Origin: a bacterium
GTDB lineage: Bacteria > JACRDZ01 > JAQUKH01
DNA length: 64,000 nucleotides
Direction: 5' to 3'
NCBI GenBank assembly: GCA_028719205.1
Contig: JAQUKH010000005.1
Location: 43,016 to 107,015 of the forward strand
Each line of letters opens with the position of its first letter. Position 1 is the first letter of the stretch. The position numbers were made by a program, and so were the translations under genes. Under the pieces are notes generated by a model that was given only the letters and a program-made list of their open reading frames with translations, did not search any database and was not told where the DNA came from. Of the stretch, positions 1 to 8,570 are shown piece by piece.

Positions 1-329
1 TGATGATAAGGCATAATAACATGAGCTGAATCACTCACAAAGATCCTGCCTTTAAGATCAATACCCCTTTTTGTAAGCATGTCAATTTCATTAAATAAAG
101 CCTTAGGGTCAATTACAGCGCCGCTGCCGATAAGGCAGATCCTGCCTTTATGCATTATTCCGGAAGGTATAAGATGAAGAACATATTTTTCACCTTTTAT
201 GACGACAGTATGCCCGGCATTATGCCCGCCCTGATAGCGAACTACGCAATCCGCGCCTTCTGTAAGCAGATCAACGATCTTGCCTTTTCCTTCATCTCCC
301 CATTGAGTTCCAATTACTACAGTATTCAT
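1..329 (-). CDS. purA: Adenylosuccinate synthetase, N-terminal part (runs off window)
   Basis: Catalyses the GTP-dependent joining of IMP and aspartate, the first committed step from IMP to AMP, in the cytoplasm. The 109 visible residues start [20 protein letters not shown], carrying the GDEGKGK nucleotide loop and then the GGHNAGHT segment that define the family. The protein continues past base 1, so about three quarters is missing. The ATG at 327-329 is preceded by a good GGAGG (332-336). It is the last gene seen of a minus-strand run after serA, but has its own strong promoter match (404-432), and its leader contains a terminator-like hairpin. Confidence 0.95.
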   Translation of the reverse strand, partial: MNTVVIGTQWGDEGKGKIVDLLTEGADCVVRYQGGHNAGHTVVIKGEKYVLHLIPSGIMHKGRICLIGSGAVIDPKALFNEIDMLTKRGIDLKGRIFVSDSAHVIMPYH

Positions 330-354
330 ATTCCTCCAAACACCCTTATACACA

Positions 355-392
355 GAAAAAAACTCTGAGTAATAATTTATACACCCAGAGTT
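355..392 (-). terminator. Rho-independent terminator after serA, inside the purA leader
   Basis: On the minus strand AACTCTG (386-392) pairs with CAGAGTT (361-367), followed directly by a run of T (minus sense, 356-360 and the two bases of the stem end). It lies 46 bp past the serA stop and would end the aminotransferase-serA transcript. The predicted purA start site (about 397) lies just upstream, so the same hairpin would be the first thing transcribed in purA mRNA. Confidence 0.6.
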
Positions 393-403
393 CCTTAGAT
401 CTT

Positions 404-432
404 ATAATATACTATCTTTTTATGCTTGTCAA
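404..432 (-). promoter_or_regulatory. Sigma-70 promoter for purA
   Basis: Minus-strand TTGACA (427-432), 17-bp spacer, TATTAT (404-409). The -35 is a full consensus match and the -10 matches 5 of 6. The predicted start is near 397, about 68 nt before the purA ATG. It sits immediately after the serA stop codon. Confidence 0.65.
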
Positions 433-437
433 GACAT

Positions 438-2021
438 CTACAAAATAACAAGTTTTATTTTAGTAATTCCTTCCACTTGTTCGATCTTTTTCAAAATGGC
501 CGCGGAAATATCGTCATCAACATTAAAAACAGCAATTGCCTGCCCGCCGTTTTGTGTCCGGGCATATTTCATACCGGCAATATTGATTGAATTTTCACCC
601 AAAATCGTACCGATCTTCCCTATCACCCCGGGCTTATCGATATTAAAACAAACCAGCATATATTTTGAGAATGTCGCGTCGATCATAAAGTCATCTATTT
701 TAACCAGCCTGGGTTCAGTTTGAGAGATCAGAGAACCTGCCACTTTCATTGTCCTTTTATCTGTAGTCACTTTTACCAAAACTAAATTTGCAAATGAATT
801 CGCCTCACTGCTTTTGCTTTCCACGATCTTTATCCCGCGTTCCTGAGCGATTACCGGCGCGTTAACTAAATTTATCGTCTCAGAAAGCATCGGTTTTAAA
901 AGGCCTATTAAAACTGAAAGTGTTATAGGGGAAAGATCATAACAGGTTATTTCACCGCTATACTCAACATAAACCTCTTCAATATGGCCTTCATTTATCT
1001 GAGAAATAAACTTGCCGATCTTTTCAGCCAGATCAATATACGGCCTGAGTTTATTTAATATTTCAGGTTCCAATGTAGGAATATTTACGGCGTTGCGTAT
1101 CATTTTACCATTAAAAGCGTCAACCATTTGTTCAGCGATCTGAATTGCCACATTCAACTGGGCCTCTTCTGTCGACGCGCCCAAATGAGGCGTTACCAGG
1201 ATCTGAGGCGATAAAATAGCCGGGCTGTTAAATGGCGGTTCCTCTTCAAAAACATCCAGCGCCGCGCCTGCGACCTTTCCGCTTTTGATCGCCTCACATA
1301 AAGCTTTTTCATCCACAACTCCGCCGCGCGCGCAATTAATTATCCGCACTCCTTTTTTCATCATGTCAAATTCCTTTGCCCCGAGCAAATATTTTGTCTC
1401 GGTAGTTAACGGAATATGAAGAGAAATATAATCAGCCTGCGGTAAAATATCCCGCACGCTCATCAAAGTAATACTTAAATTTTTTGCCTTCTCGACTGAC
1501 AGTACCGGATCATATCCGATAACCTGCATGCCTAATCCCTGCGCCCGCTTGGCCACTTCACGGCCGATACGGCCCAATCCGATAACCGCGAGTGTTTTCT
1601 TATAGACCTCTGTTCCCGTAAACTTTTTACGTTCCCATAATTTATTTTTCATTGAGGCATCTGCCGCCGCGATATTCCGGGACATCGCTAAAAGCAGAGT
1701 AATTGTATGTTCCGCCGCGGAAATAGTATTCCCGCCCGGTGTATTCATCACAACAATACCCTTTTTAGTCGCTGCCTCAACATCAACATTATCCACGCCG
1801 ACACCCGCCCTGCCGATAACCTTCAGTTTATGGGCCGCGGCAATAATTTCTTTTGTCACTTTAGTTTCACTGCGGACGATCAAACCTTCATATTCACCAA
1901 TGATCTTTATTATTTCATCCTGAGGAAGTTTTAATTTAACATCCACTTCAAGGTTTTTATCACTCTTGAGGATCTTTATTCCTTCTTCTGATATCGGATC
2001 TGTAACTAAAATTTTCGCCAT
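438..2021 (-). CDS. serA: D-3-phosphoglycerate dehydrogenase
   Basis: Oxidises 3-phosphoglycerate to 3-phosphohydroxypyruvate with NAD, the first step of serine synthesis. At 527 aa it is the long form: substrate/NAD domains (about 1-315), an intervening domain (about 320-445) and a C-terminal ACT domain (about 453-527), which in this family can bind serine for feedback. Visible residues are the GLGRIG dinucleotide loop (148-153), the catalytic Arg of CARGG (232), Glu of DVFEEEP (261) and His of TPHLGAS (279). It follows the class V aminotransferase by 88 bp on the same strand; a palindromic repeat fills the gap. A terminator hairpin follows at 355-392. Confidence 0.96.
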   Translation of the reverse strand: MAKILVTDPISEEGIKILKSDKNLEVDVKLKLPQDEIIKIIGEYEGLIVRSETKVTKEIIAAAHKLKVIGRAGVGVDNVDVEAATKKGIVVMNTPGGNTISAAEHTITLLLAMSRNIAAADASMKNKLWERKKFTGTEVYKKTLAVIGLGRIGREVAKRAQGLGMQVIGYDPVLSVEKAKNLSITLMSVRDILPQADYISLHIPLTTETKYLLGAKEFDMMKKGVRIINCARGGVVDEKALCEAIKSGKVAGAALDVFEEEPPFNSPAILSPQILVTPHLGASTEEAQLNVAIQIAEQMVDAFNGKMIRNAVNIPTLEPEILNKLRPYIDLAEKIGKFISQINEGHIEEVYVEYSGEITCYDLSPITLSVLIGLLKPMLSETINLVNAPVIAQERGIKIVESKSSEANSFANLVLVKVTTDKRTMKVAGSLISQTEPRLVKIDDFMIDATFSKYMLVCFNIDKPGVIGKIGTILGENSINIAGMKYARTQNGGQAIAVFNVDDDISAAILKKIEQVEGITKIKLVIL

Positions 2022-2040
2022 TTGTTCTCCTGTTGTTAAC

Positions 2041-2102
2041 GTAGGGGCGAACCCATGTGTTCGCCCTTCATATATTGGGCAGACACGCGGGTCTGCCCCT
2101 AC
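2041..2102. repeat. Palindromic intergenic repeat with GTAGGGGC ends
   Basis: The ends are GTAGGGGC (2041-2048) and its inverse GCCCCTAC (2095-2102). Inside are two hairpins: GGGCGAA/TTCGCCC (2045-2051 with 2060-2066) and GGGCAGAC/GTCTGCCC (2077-2084 with 2091-2098). It fills the gap between the aminotransferase and serA genes, so it is probably transcribed with them. The layout is that of a small REP/MITE-like element. A degenerate relative lies at 25787-25815. Confidence 0.7.
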
Positions 2103-2109
2103 AATAAAT

Positions 2110-3246
2110 TTATGCCATTAAAACTTTTTGCGCCGCGCCTACACCTTTGCCCAGTTCAAGTTTATATCCCATTTCAACGAGTACCATTTCCATCGCGGAA
2201 ATAACTATTACAATATCAAACACATCCATATATCCGAGATGCGCGATCCTGAATATTTTGCCTTTCACATGATCCTGTCCGCCGATTATAGTAACGTCAT
2301 ATTTGCTTTTCAATTTTTTGATAAATAAACCGCAGTCAATTCCGGCAGGAGATTTTACCGGCGTTACAGCATTGCTTGGAGCATCAGGCGCAAAAAGTTC
2401 CAAACCCATTGCCTTAGCCGCTTCACGAACTGCTCTTCCCATTTTTTCGTGTCTTTTGATCACGTTATCCAGGCCTTCTTCCAGTATCATTGATAAAGAC
2501 TTGTTTAAACCGATAACAAGGGAGATTGCTGAAGTAAAAGGCGTCTCTCCGTCTTCCAGAGATTTTCTGGCCTTTTTCAAACTGTAATAAAATTTAGGCA
2601 GTTTGGATTTTTCGGTCATTTTCCATGCCTTATCGCTTACTGAAATAAAAGCAAGGCCTGGAGGAAGCATTAAAGCCTTCTGAGAACCTGTTACCGCTAT
2701 ATCAACATGCCAATCATCCGTACGGAATTCTTCAGCGCCAAGCCCGCTGATAGCATCAACAACGAGTATCGCGTCTGTATCTTTAACTATATTCCCAACC
2801 GCCTGAATATCCGTTCTCGCGCCGGTTGAAGTTTCAACTAAAGTTGTAAAAACAGCTTTTATAGCTTTATTTTCCTGCAAGTGCTTCTTAATATCATTCG
2901 GATTTACCGCCTTACCCCATTCTATATCTATATAAACTACATTTACGCCGTAAGCTTCCGCTATTTTGCCCCATCTTTCCCCAAATTTTCCGCCTTTTAC
3001 CACAAGAACGGTATCTCCGGCAGAAAGGGTATTAACCACAGCCGCTTCCATCGCGCCCGTACCGGAAGAGGTCATTACAAAAACATCGTTTTTAGTTCTG
3101 TAAACTTCCTTTAAAGCAACGTTCACCTTTTTAAATAATTCAATATAAACAGGTGTCCGGTGATGAATTATCGGCTTTGCCATTTCTAAAGAAACTTCCG
3201 GCGGAATCATCGTCGGCCCGGGTGTTAATAGATAATTTTTTCTCAT
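2110..3246 (-). CDS. Class V PLP aminotransferase (serine-pyruvate / alanine-glyoxylate type)
   Basis: A 378-aa fold-type I aminotransferase that moves the amino group between serine, alanine or aspartate and 2-oxo acids. It opens with the family signature LLTPGPT followed by HHR, has the phosphate-binding SSGTGAME stretch (60-67), the cofactor Asp in VVDAISGLG (164) and the Schiff-base Lys in TGSQKALMLPPG (190). Placed upstream of serA, it may supply the transaminase step of serine synthesis in place of SerC, or interconvert serine and glyoxylate/glycine; the sequence alone cannot say which. A canonical promoter (3281-3309) and SD precede it, so the aminotransferase-serA pair is likely one transcript. 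Confidence 0.9.
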   Translation of the reverse strand: MRKNYLLTPGPTMIPPEVSLEMAKPIIHHRTPVYIELFKKVNVALKEVYRTKNDVFVMTSSGTGAMEAAVVNTLSAGDTVLVVKGGKFGERWGKIAEAYGVNVVYIDIEWGKAVNPNDIKKHLQENKAIKAVFTTLVETSTGARTDIQAVGNIVKDTDAILVVDAISGLGAEEFRTDDWHVDIAVTGSQKALMLPPGLAFISVSDKAWKMTEKSKLPKFYYSLKKARKSLEDGETPFTSAISLVIGLNKSLSMILEEGLDNVIKRHEKMGRAVREAAKAMGLELFAPDAPSNAVTPVKSPAGIDCGLFIKKLKSKYDVTIIGGQDHVKGKIFRIAHLGYMDVFDIVIVISAMEMVLVEMGYKLELGKGVGAAQKVLMA

Positions 3247-3280
3247 ATCGCAGTCTCCCTTTTTATTATATTAAGTGTAT

Positions 3281-3309
3281 ATTATATCTTAGAGGTAAAT
3301 GTATGGCAA
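3281..3309 (-). promoter_or_regulatory. Sigma-70 promoter for the aminotransferase-serA unit
   Basis: Minus-strand TTGCCA (3304-3309), 17-bp spacer, TATAAT (3281-3286). Predicted start about 3274, roughly 28 nt before the start codon, with an AAAGGGAG ribosome-binding site in between. It lies between the tyrS stop and the aminotransferase start. Confidence 0.7.
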
Positions 3310-3319
3310 GCACTTTTCT

Positions 3320-4540
3320 TTAATCTTTTTTTATCAGTTTCAAGAACTTTCTTTTTCCAACTTTCAAAAGAGATTCTTTCTTATTTCCAAAATCATATTT
3401 GTCTTCTGATACTTTTATCCCGTCGATACTTACTCCACCCTGCTCTATAAGTCTTCTTGCCTCGCCTTTACTAGATACTAGTTCATTTTGCACCATTATT
3501 TCACCCAGACTGCATCTTGAACTTGATGAAGATGATGATATAATAAATTCAGGAATTTCATCCGGCTGGCCTTTTTTCGAGAAGATCTCGTTAAACTCCC
3601 TTTCCGCGTTATCCGCCTCCTCTTTCGGGTAATAATCAGTTATTATAAGTTTAGCGAGCCTGCTTTTTACAAATTTTGGATTGATCGCGCCTTCTTTCAT
3701 CTGGCTTTTTAATTCATTTAATTCTTCTTCAGGAACATCCGTCAAAAGCTTGTAATATTTCATCATCATTTCATCAGAAACAGACATTAGCTTACCGTAT
3801 ATTTCTCTCGGCGGTTCGTTTATTCCTATGTAATTCCCGTAACTTTTACTCATTTTTCTGACACCGTCTGTTCCTTCAAGCAAAGGCATTGTAAGAACAA
3901 CCTGCGATTCCTGTCCGTATTCTTTCTGCAGGGCGCGCCCGACCAGCAGATTAAATTTCTGGTCTGTCCCGCCTATCTCGATATCCGCCTTAAGTTCCAC
4001 TGAATCATATCCCTGTGCTAACGGATACAAAAATTCATGGATGCCGATCGGTTCCTCTTTTTTATACCGGTTGGAAAAATCATCGCGTTCCAGAACCCTC
4101 GCGACTGTGTAGTGCGATGCCAGTTTTATCACATCGCTGAAATTCATCTGGTTCAGCCAATGGCTGTTATAAACGATCTCAACTTTATCGAGGTCAAGGA
4201 TCCTGCCGATCTGTTTCACATAAGTTTTTGAATTATTTTCCACGTCTTCTTTTGACATGGGCGGGCGTGTCACTGACCTGCCGCTTGGATCGCCGATCAT
4301 TGCCGTAAAATCACCTATCAAAAAAATTATCTTGTGCCCCAGGTCCTGAAACTGTCTTAATTTTCTGAGAACTACCGTATGCCCCAGATGAATATCCGGC
4401 GCGGTCGGATCAGCCCCGAACTTTACTTTGAGAGGCCTTTTCTCTTTTCTGCACAATTCCAATTTTTTCAGGAGTTCTTCTTTTGAAATTATTTCTTCCG
4501 CCCCTCGTTTAATTATTTCTAATTGTTTATTAACATCCAT
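3320..4540 (-). CDS. tyrS: Tyrosyl-tRNA synthetase
   Basis: Charges tRNA-Tyr with tyrosine. The 406-aa protein has the class I signatures HLGH (after PDI, about residues 50-56) and KMSKS (about 230), and a C-terminal S4 RNA-binding domain (about 345-400). A homopolymeric serine tract (seven Ser) links the catalytic part to the S4 domain, which is unusual and suggests replication slippage in a tolerant linker. It begins 4 bp after the rhomboid gene stop, so the two are co-transcribed. I found no T-box leader; the upstream space is taken by the rhomboid gene. Confidence 0.96.
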   Translation of the reverse strand: MDVNKQLEIIKRGAEEIISKEELLKKLELCRKEKRPLKVKFGADPTAPDIHLGHTVVLRKLRQFQDLGHKIIFLIGDFTAMIGDPSGRSVTRPPMSKEDVENNSKTYVKQIGRILDLDKVEIVYNSHWLNQMNFSDVIKLASHYTVARVLERDDFSNRYKKEEPIGIHEFLYPLAQGYDSVELKADIEIGGTDQKFNLLVGRALQKEYGQESQVVLTMPLLEGTDGVRKMSKSYGNYIGINEPPREIYGKLMSVSDEMMMKYYKLLTDVPEEELNELKSQMKEGAINPKFVKSRLAKLIITDYYPKEEADNAEREFNEIFSKKGQPDEIPEFIISSSSSSSRCSLGEIMVQNELVSSKGEARRLIEQGGVSIDGIKVSEDKYDFGNKKESLLKVGKRKFLKLIKKD

Positions 4541-4544
4541 AATT

Positions 4545-5222
4545 TCACCTCTTCGTTTTTTTACCTAACAATTTAATTAAAACAATTCCCGCGATAAATC
4601 CCCCGATATGCGCGAACCACGCAATACCCTGGGTTTCTCCGATCCCTAAAGATGTGAATCCATTCAAAAACTGAATGACTATCCAAAACCCTATAACAAA
4701 GAATGCCGGGACCTGAATAAATTTTAAGAATATAATGATCGGGACAACCACTAATATTTTAGCGCGGGGATAAAGTAAAAGATACGCGCCCAGGATCCCT
4801 GAAATAGCGCCGCTCGCTCCGATTACAGGCACGTTAGAACTTATATTTACAACAGTATGCGTTACCGTAGCTAGGATACCACACGCGAAATAAAAAAGCA
4901 AAAATTTTGTATGGCCGAGATAATCCTCAATATTATTCCCGAAGATCCAAAGGTAGAGCATATTTCCCAGAAGATGCATCAGGCTCGCGTGCAAAAAAAT
5001 CGATGTAACAATATTTACATATACAGGAAGAGAACTTTTTATTAATATATGCCTGCCATGTAAAAGTTCAGACGGGATCAATCCCATTTTATCGATAAAA
5101 ACACGCCCGCCTTCACCCCCCAGAGACATCTCATAAATAAAAACTCCGATATTCAATAAGATCAATAAAATCGTAAAAAACGGAAATGTCTTTGTCGGGT
5201 TATCGTCTTTTAAAGGAATCAT
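4545..5222 (-). CDS. Rhomboid-family intramembrane serine protease
   Basis: A 225-aa integral membrane protein with about six helices. The catalytic Ser lies in GASGAISG and the catalytic His in [11 protein letters not shown], and the [13 protein letters not shown] segment of helix 2 is present, so the active site is intact. Rhomboids cleave substrate helices within the membrane; the substrate is unknown. The N-terminus starts with [13 protein letters not shown], typical of the bacterial subgroup that begins with a short cytoplasmic stretch. First gene of a two-gene unit with tyrS. Confidence 0.92.
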   Translation of the reverse strand: MIPLKDDNPTKTFPFFTILLILLNIGVFIYEMSLGGEGGRVFIDKMGLIPSELLHGRHILIKSSLPVYVNIVTSIFLHASLMHLLGNMLYLWIFGNNIEDYLGHTKFLLFYFACGILATVTHTVVNISSNVPVIGASGAISGILGAYLLLYPRAKILVVVPIIIFLKFIQVPAFFVIGFWIVIQFLNGFTSLGIGETQGIAWFAHIGGFIAGIVLIKLLGKKTKR

Positions 5223-5301
5223 TTTCCACAGTTTTGAATTTAAATATTAAATAATTCTATATTTTATATTAAATCCAACTAAAATGATAATAAAATATTA
5301 A

Positions 5302-5330
5302 TTGATAAATAAATAATTTATTGATATATT
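5302..5330 (+). promoter_or_regulatory. Promoter of the ankyrin-repeat gene
   Basis: TTGATA (5302-5307), 17-bp spacer, TATATT (5325-5330), with TG one base before the -10 (extended -10). Predicted start about 5337, 20 nt before the GTG codon. The 134-bp gap is shared with the divergent rhomboid gene. Confidence 0.6.
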
Positions 5331-5356
5331 CAGGCAAATAACAGAAAGGAAATATT

Positions 5357-7066
5357 GTGCCCCTGAAAAAATATTCGATATTATTACTTTTATGTATTTT
5401 TTACACTTATTATTTTACCGCTGCCCTTTACGCTGACCAGACGGAAGAATTGTTATTTTCTGCCGGTAATGGCGATACAAAAGAAATGAAAGCTGTCCTG
5501 GATAAAGACCCAAATATAATAAACTCAAAAAGCAGTGAAGGGATAACAGCTTTAATGCTGGCGGCTCAGGAAGGACATTTAGAAAATGTCAAGGTCTTAC
5601 TGGAGAAAGGGGCGGATTTTAATATTAAATTCTCTGACGGCAGGGATGCTTTAATGATCGCGGTCCAGCATAACCATACTGAAGTAGTTAAAGTTTTGCT
5701 TGATAAAGGTATGAACGTGAATACTATGTATAATGACGGAATAACTGCCCTGATCAGCGCGGCATGGGAAGGATATAATGAAACTGTAAAAGCGTTACTG
5801 GAAAAAGGAGCGGATTTTAATATTAAATTGCCTGACGGCAGAGATGCTTTAATGATCGCATCTCAACAAGGTCAAACTGAAACAGTCAAGATTTTGCTTG
5901 ATAAAGGTATGGCCGTGAATACTATGAATAATGACAGGATAACTGCCCTGACCAGCGCGGCATGGGAAGGACATACTGAAACTGTAAAAGCGCTGCTGGA
6001 CAAAAATGCTGATATAAACATGCAATCCAAAAACGGTTTAACACCTTTGATAGCCGCAACCCAGAACGAACATGCTGAAACAATAAGAACATTAATAGAT
6101 AAAGGAGCAAACCTGGATTTAGAAGCTAATGGAATGACTGCATTTCTGACTGCCGTACAAAAAGGGAATATTAATATCATCCAGATATTTTTAGATAGAA
6201 ATATAAACATTAATAAACCAAGCAAAAATGGCCTGACTGCTTTAATTGCCGCGATACAAGCAGGTAATACCGATACCGTAAAATTATTGATCAAAAAAGG
6301 GGTTGACCTGGATATTACATACGGCAGAAGTAAAACAGCTTTAATGGTTGCCTCTGAAGAAGGCCGTACTGAAATAGTAAATCTGTTATTGCTGAATAAA
6401 AACTCAGATATAAACGCGCAATTCGGACAAGGTATTACCGCATTAATATTGGCAGTCCAGCAGGGCCATACGGAAACTGTAAAAGTCCTGCTGGCAAACG
6501 GTGCGGATGTTTACGCGGTATGCGGCAATAATACTTCTGCTTTAATGTTCGCTTCACTGTTCAACCATGTTGAAATAATAAAACTATTATTAGATAAAGG
6601 CGTTGATATAAATGCTGTTGATAATGAAGGATTTACAGCCTTAATGTTTGCCGCGCAAAAAGGCAGTACCGAAGCTTTTAAGATCTTATTGGATAACGGC
6701 GCTAAAACAAATATTGAATCGCATAACGGCATGACAGCTTTTTCAATCGCAGTTACGGAAGATCACACTGAATGTATCATAGCGCTTTTGGAAAAAATAA
6801 ATGAAAAAGATTTTATTAAGATCGAGGAAGACCTGATCCGCAAATTGTCTGATGATGATATAAATGTTATTTTATACGCCGCAAAAGCGTTAGGAGTAAT
6901 AAAAGGCACCTTAGCCATTAAATTTTTAATAAACGCCTTAAGCCATGAAAATCAGGAAGTTAAATATGAAATATCAAGATCTTTAAGAAAGATTACAGGC
7001 GTGAGTTTTGGCTCAGATCAGGCAAAATGGCAGGAATGGTGGAAAGAAAAAAATAAAAAACAGTAA
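5357..7066 (+). CDS. Exported ankyrin-repeat protein with HEAT-like C-terminus
   Basis: 569 aa. An N-terminal hydrophobic segment ending ALYA is a likely signal peptide, so the repeats would act in the periplasm. About 13 ankyrin repeats follow (residues about 25-475), seen as recurring G-TAL--A---GH-E-VK-LL--GA-(D/N) units of 33 residues. The last about 85 residues (LAIKFLINALSHENQEVKYEI) look like HEAT/Armadillo repeats. The GTG start is chosen because AGAAAGGA lies 7 nt before it. Ankyrin arrays bind proteins; no catalytic domain is visible. Two adjacent repeats were duplicated recently at the DNA level (5604-6001). Confidence 0.85.
   Translation: MPLKKYSILLLLCIFYTYYFTAALYADQTEELLFSAGNGDTKEMKAVLDKDPNIINSKSSEGITALMLAAQEGHLENVKVLLEKGADFNIKFSDGRDALMIAVQHNHTEVVKVLLDKGMNVNTMYNDGITALISAAWEGYNETVKALLEKGADFNIKLPDGRDALMIASQQGQTETVKILLDKGMAVNTMNNDRITALTSAAWEGHTETVKALLDKNADINMQSKNGLTPLIAATQNEHAETIRTLIDKGANLDLEANGMTAFLTAVQKGNINIIQIFLDRNININKPSKNGLTALIAAIQAGNTDTVKLLIKKGVDLDITYGRSKTALMVASEEGRTEIVNLLLLNKNSDINAQFGQGITALILAVQQGHTETVKVLLANGADVYAVCGNNTSALMFASLFNHVEIIKLLLDKGVDINAVDNEGFTALMFAAQKGSTEAFKILLDNGAKTNIESHNGMTAFSIAVTEDHTECIIALLEKINEKDFIKIEEDLIRKLSDDDINVILYAAKALGVIKGTLAIKFLINALSHENQEVKYEISRSLRKITGVSFGSDQAKWQEWWKEKNKKQ
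5604..6001 (+). repeat. Tandem 198-bp duplication within the ankyrin array
   Basis: The segment beginning near 5604 recurs 198 bp later (for example GCGGATTTTAATATTAAATT at 5612 and 5810). 198 bp equals two 33-residue ankyrin repeats. The copies differ by scattered substitutions only, so the array grew by in-frame duplication of a repeat pair. Confidence 0.8.
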
Positions 7067-7090
7067 AAGGGCATAATAATAAAATATCCA

Positions 7091-7118
7091 TTGACTTTAA
7101 AAGAATAATTGATAAAAT
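7091..7118 (+). promoter_or_regulatory. Promoter of tRNA-Leu
   Basis: TTGACT (7091-7096), 16-bp spacer, TAAAAT (7113-7118). Predicted start about 7125, 12 nt before the mature tRNA 5' end. Confidence 0.6.
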
Positions 7119-7136
7119 GACTGATAATCAAAATAC

Positions 7137-7223
7137 GCCGGAGTGGTGAAACTGGTAGACGCAGAGGACTCAAAATCCTCCGGACGCAAGTTCATGTCGG
7201 TTCGATTCCGACCTCCGGCACCA
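7137..7223 (+). tRNA. tRNA-Leu (anticodon CAA)
   Basis: Acceptor arms GCCGGAG (7137-7143) and CTCCGGC (7213-7219) pair fully; A discriminator then encoded CCA (7221-7223). The anticodon stem GAGGA/TCCTC (7164-7168 with 7176-7180) holds the loop CTCAAAA with anticodon CAA (7171-7173), reading UUG. A long variable arm and the T arm GTCGGTTCGATTCCGAC fit a class II tRNA-Leu. Its 3' end is repeated three times downstream, so it looks like an integration site. Confidence 0.97.
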
Positions 7224-7305
7224 TCAAATGTTGTTTATTTTCAATGAGTTGTGTCTTCCCAAGGTCTTTCTTATTCATCACTTATTTCGGCTGTTTTATC
7301 CAAAC

Positions 7306-7394
7306 TGTGCCCAAAACGTGCCCATCAGAACACAAATGGACACATTTCCACACAACACATACCTCATAAAGATACATCCTTTACCCACAACATT
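7306..7394. repeat. Direct repeat R1 (left copy, next to tRNA-Leu)
   Basis: Shares the blocks TGTGCC(C/T)AAAACGTGCCCA and TCATAAAGATA(C/T)ATCC with R2 at 8232-8329, same orientation. Both copies sit just inside the two tRNA-Leu 3' ends that border this 1.2-kb cassette. On the minus strand both can be read through the peptide DGHVLGT, so they may be decayed ends of one coding sequence, possibly an integrase; that is only inference. The rest of 7224-7410 holds nothing else I recognise. Confidence 0.6.
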
Positions 7395-7410
7395 ATTGAA
7401 ATTTCAAAAT

Positions 7411-8016
7411 TTAAAATCTATGATTTAAGGAAATTCCAATTGAAGGCATTCCTTTTGAATCGGGAAGCATTGCAAAACCCACCCGTGTGTTTTTCTCGTA
7501 AGGAGCATAAGCAAGTTTTGGACCTTCAATCATTCCAAATCCAAGACCTGCAATAGAACCACCTATATATCCCCAAGCCATACTTTGCCAAATATGTCTA
7601 GAATTGTTTGTATTAGAATAAGATATTCCCCCAACTGCTGTACCAACTGCCAGCCCAAGAGCCCCACCTAACCACATATCTCTAATAAGAAATGCTCCAA
7701 AACCTGTTTGATCGTTATGAAAATCATAAAATCCAATACCTAAACCCAATGCTGTTCCACCAATTACGCCATATAATGCACCGTTTGTAATACGTTTTCT
7801 TTTTCCTTCACTGTTTAGTTTGTCTCTTCCCTCATATACCCGGATACTTCCAATTGATAAACCAAGAAGTGCCCCATGCTGCAACTCTGCCCATCCATAG
7901 TTAATTATTGAGGGTCTATCTTTTGGATCAATAGTTCCAAAAAAATCATTGCCTGCCCTTGCATATCCTGTTAAAACAAAGATAATAACGATTACAACTA
8001 AAGATTTATTTATCAT
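7411..8016 (-). CDS. Exported glycine-zipper / small barrel-like protein, unknown function
   Basis: 201 aa. An N-terminal signal peptide (VVIVIIFVLTGYARAG) is followed by glycine-rich segments with GxxxG spacing (GALLGLSIGS, GGTALGLGIG, GGALGLAVGTAVGG, GGSIAGLGFG), and the chain ends GISLNHRF with a terminal Phe. That pattern suits a membrane-associated glycine-zipper protein or a small outer-membrane barrel. Start supported by GGAGGAG 3-4 nt before ATG. It is the only intact gene in the cassette between tRNA-Leu and its partial copy at 8381-8435, so it is probably acquired cargo. I do not recognise the family. Confidence 0.65.
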   Translation of the reverse strand: MINKSLVVIVIIFVLTGYARAGNDFFGTIDPKDRPSIINYGWAELQHGALLGLSIGSIRVYEGRDKLNSEGKRKRITNGALYGVIGGTALGLGIGFYDFHNDQTGFGAFLIRDMWLGGALGLAVGTAVGGISYSNTNNSRHIWQSMAWGYIGGSIAGLGFGMIEGPKLAYAPYEKNTRVGFAMLPDSKGMPSIGISLNHRF

Positions 8017-8203
8017 TTCTCCTCCTAATAGTTACTTTTATATTTATCGTGATTTTATAATCATGATCCACTTAAGTCAATATAAATATTGTAAATTATT
8101 TATAAAACTACACAAAAAATCGGTATATTCCTAAAATAGACATTATAATATGGAATACTTATAATTATTAAGATTTATTATTTCCCAATGATATTCAATA
8201 AAA

Positions 8204-8230
8204 AAAGGAGAGCATTTCGCCCTCTCTTTT
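8204..8230. terminator. Bidirectional terminator-like hairpin
   Basis: AAAGGAGAG (8204-8212) pairs with CTCTCTTTT (8222-8230), one G-T pair, 9-nt loop, with A-run before and T-run after, so it would work in both directions. It lies in the 364-bp gene-free stretch 8017-8380, which otherwise holds R2 and AT-rich sequence with no gene I can support. Confidence 0.5.
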
Positions 8231-8231
8231 C

Positions 8232-8329
8232 TGTGCCTAAAACGTGCCCATCATTACAAAAAAAGGCACGTTTTCACAAATCTCCAGCCAACATGTTTCA
8301 TAAAGATATATCCTTTATCAACAATATTT
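8232..8329. repeat. Direct repeat R2 (right copy)
   Basis: Partner of R1 (7306-7394). The first 22 bases differ by one base and the TCATAAAGATA block is also conserved; the middle has diverged with small indels. It ends about 50 bp before the tRNA-Leu partial copy. Confidence 0.6.
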
Positions 8330-8380
8330 TGCCTTATTTATTAAGCACTTACTTGAACCTCAAAAACACCCTGATTAGGG

Positions 8381-8435
8381 CTCAAAATCCTCCGGTCGCA
8401 AGATCATGTCGGTTCGATTCCGACCTCCGGCACCA
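8381..8435 (+). pseudogene. tRNA-Leu 3' partial copy (att-like site)
   Basis: 53 of 55 bases match the 3' part of tRNA-Leu (7169-7223), from the anticodon loop through CCA. The two differences are in the variable arm. The 5' half is absent, so it cannot be a tRNA. A tRNA gene plus a displaced copy of its 3' end is the usual scar of integration at a tRNA by a site-specific recombinase. Confidence 0.85.
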
Positions 8436-8527
8436 AAAATTTTCGTTTCACTCAAATTTTTATGTATTTAGTAATTTGTAATTAGTATTTTGGACGTGGA
8501 ATAAGATTTATTAAAACGAAAATTTTT
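8435..8527. repeat. 14-bp perfect inverted repeat beside the tRNA fragment
   Basis: AAAAATTTTCGTTT (8435-8448) and AAACGAAAATTTTT (8514-8527) are exact reverse complements 65 bp apart. Inner segments around 8470 and 8530 (GTAATTTGTA and its near inverse) extend the pairing. It precedes the four-helix-bundle pseudogene and may be one border of that element. Confidence 0.6.
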
Positions 8528-8570
8528 TCCTAAATACAAATTACACACACTCACACAAACTATATTTCCT

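Noticed and set aside
150-368. 72-codon plus-strand open frame
   Set aside because: Antisense to purA, whose conserved GDEGKGK frame is clear; no SD and no recognisable content.
4541-5356. T-box or other leader upstream of tyrS
   Set aside because: The upstream space is the rhomboid gene; the 134-bp gap before it shows only promoter elements.
5872-6294. 140-codon minus-strand open frame
   Set aside because: Shadow of the ankyrin repeats; its repetitive content mirrors the sense repeats.
5357-7066. CRISPR-like periodicity
   Set aside because: The repeats are in-frame 33-codon ankyrin units, not short identical repeats with unique spacers; no cas genes are near.
7228-7556. Two overlapping plus-strand open frames after tRNA-Leu
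   Set aside because: They cover repeat R1 and the 3' end of the minus-strand 201-aa gene, lack SDs and resemble no protein.
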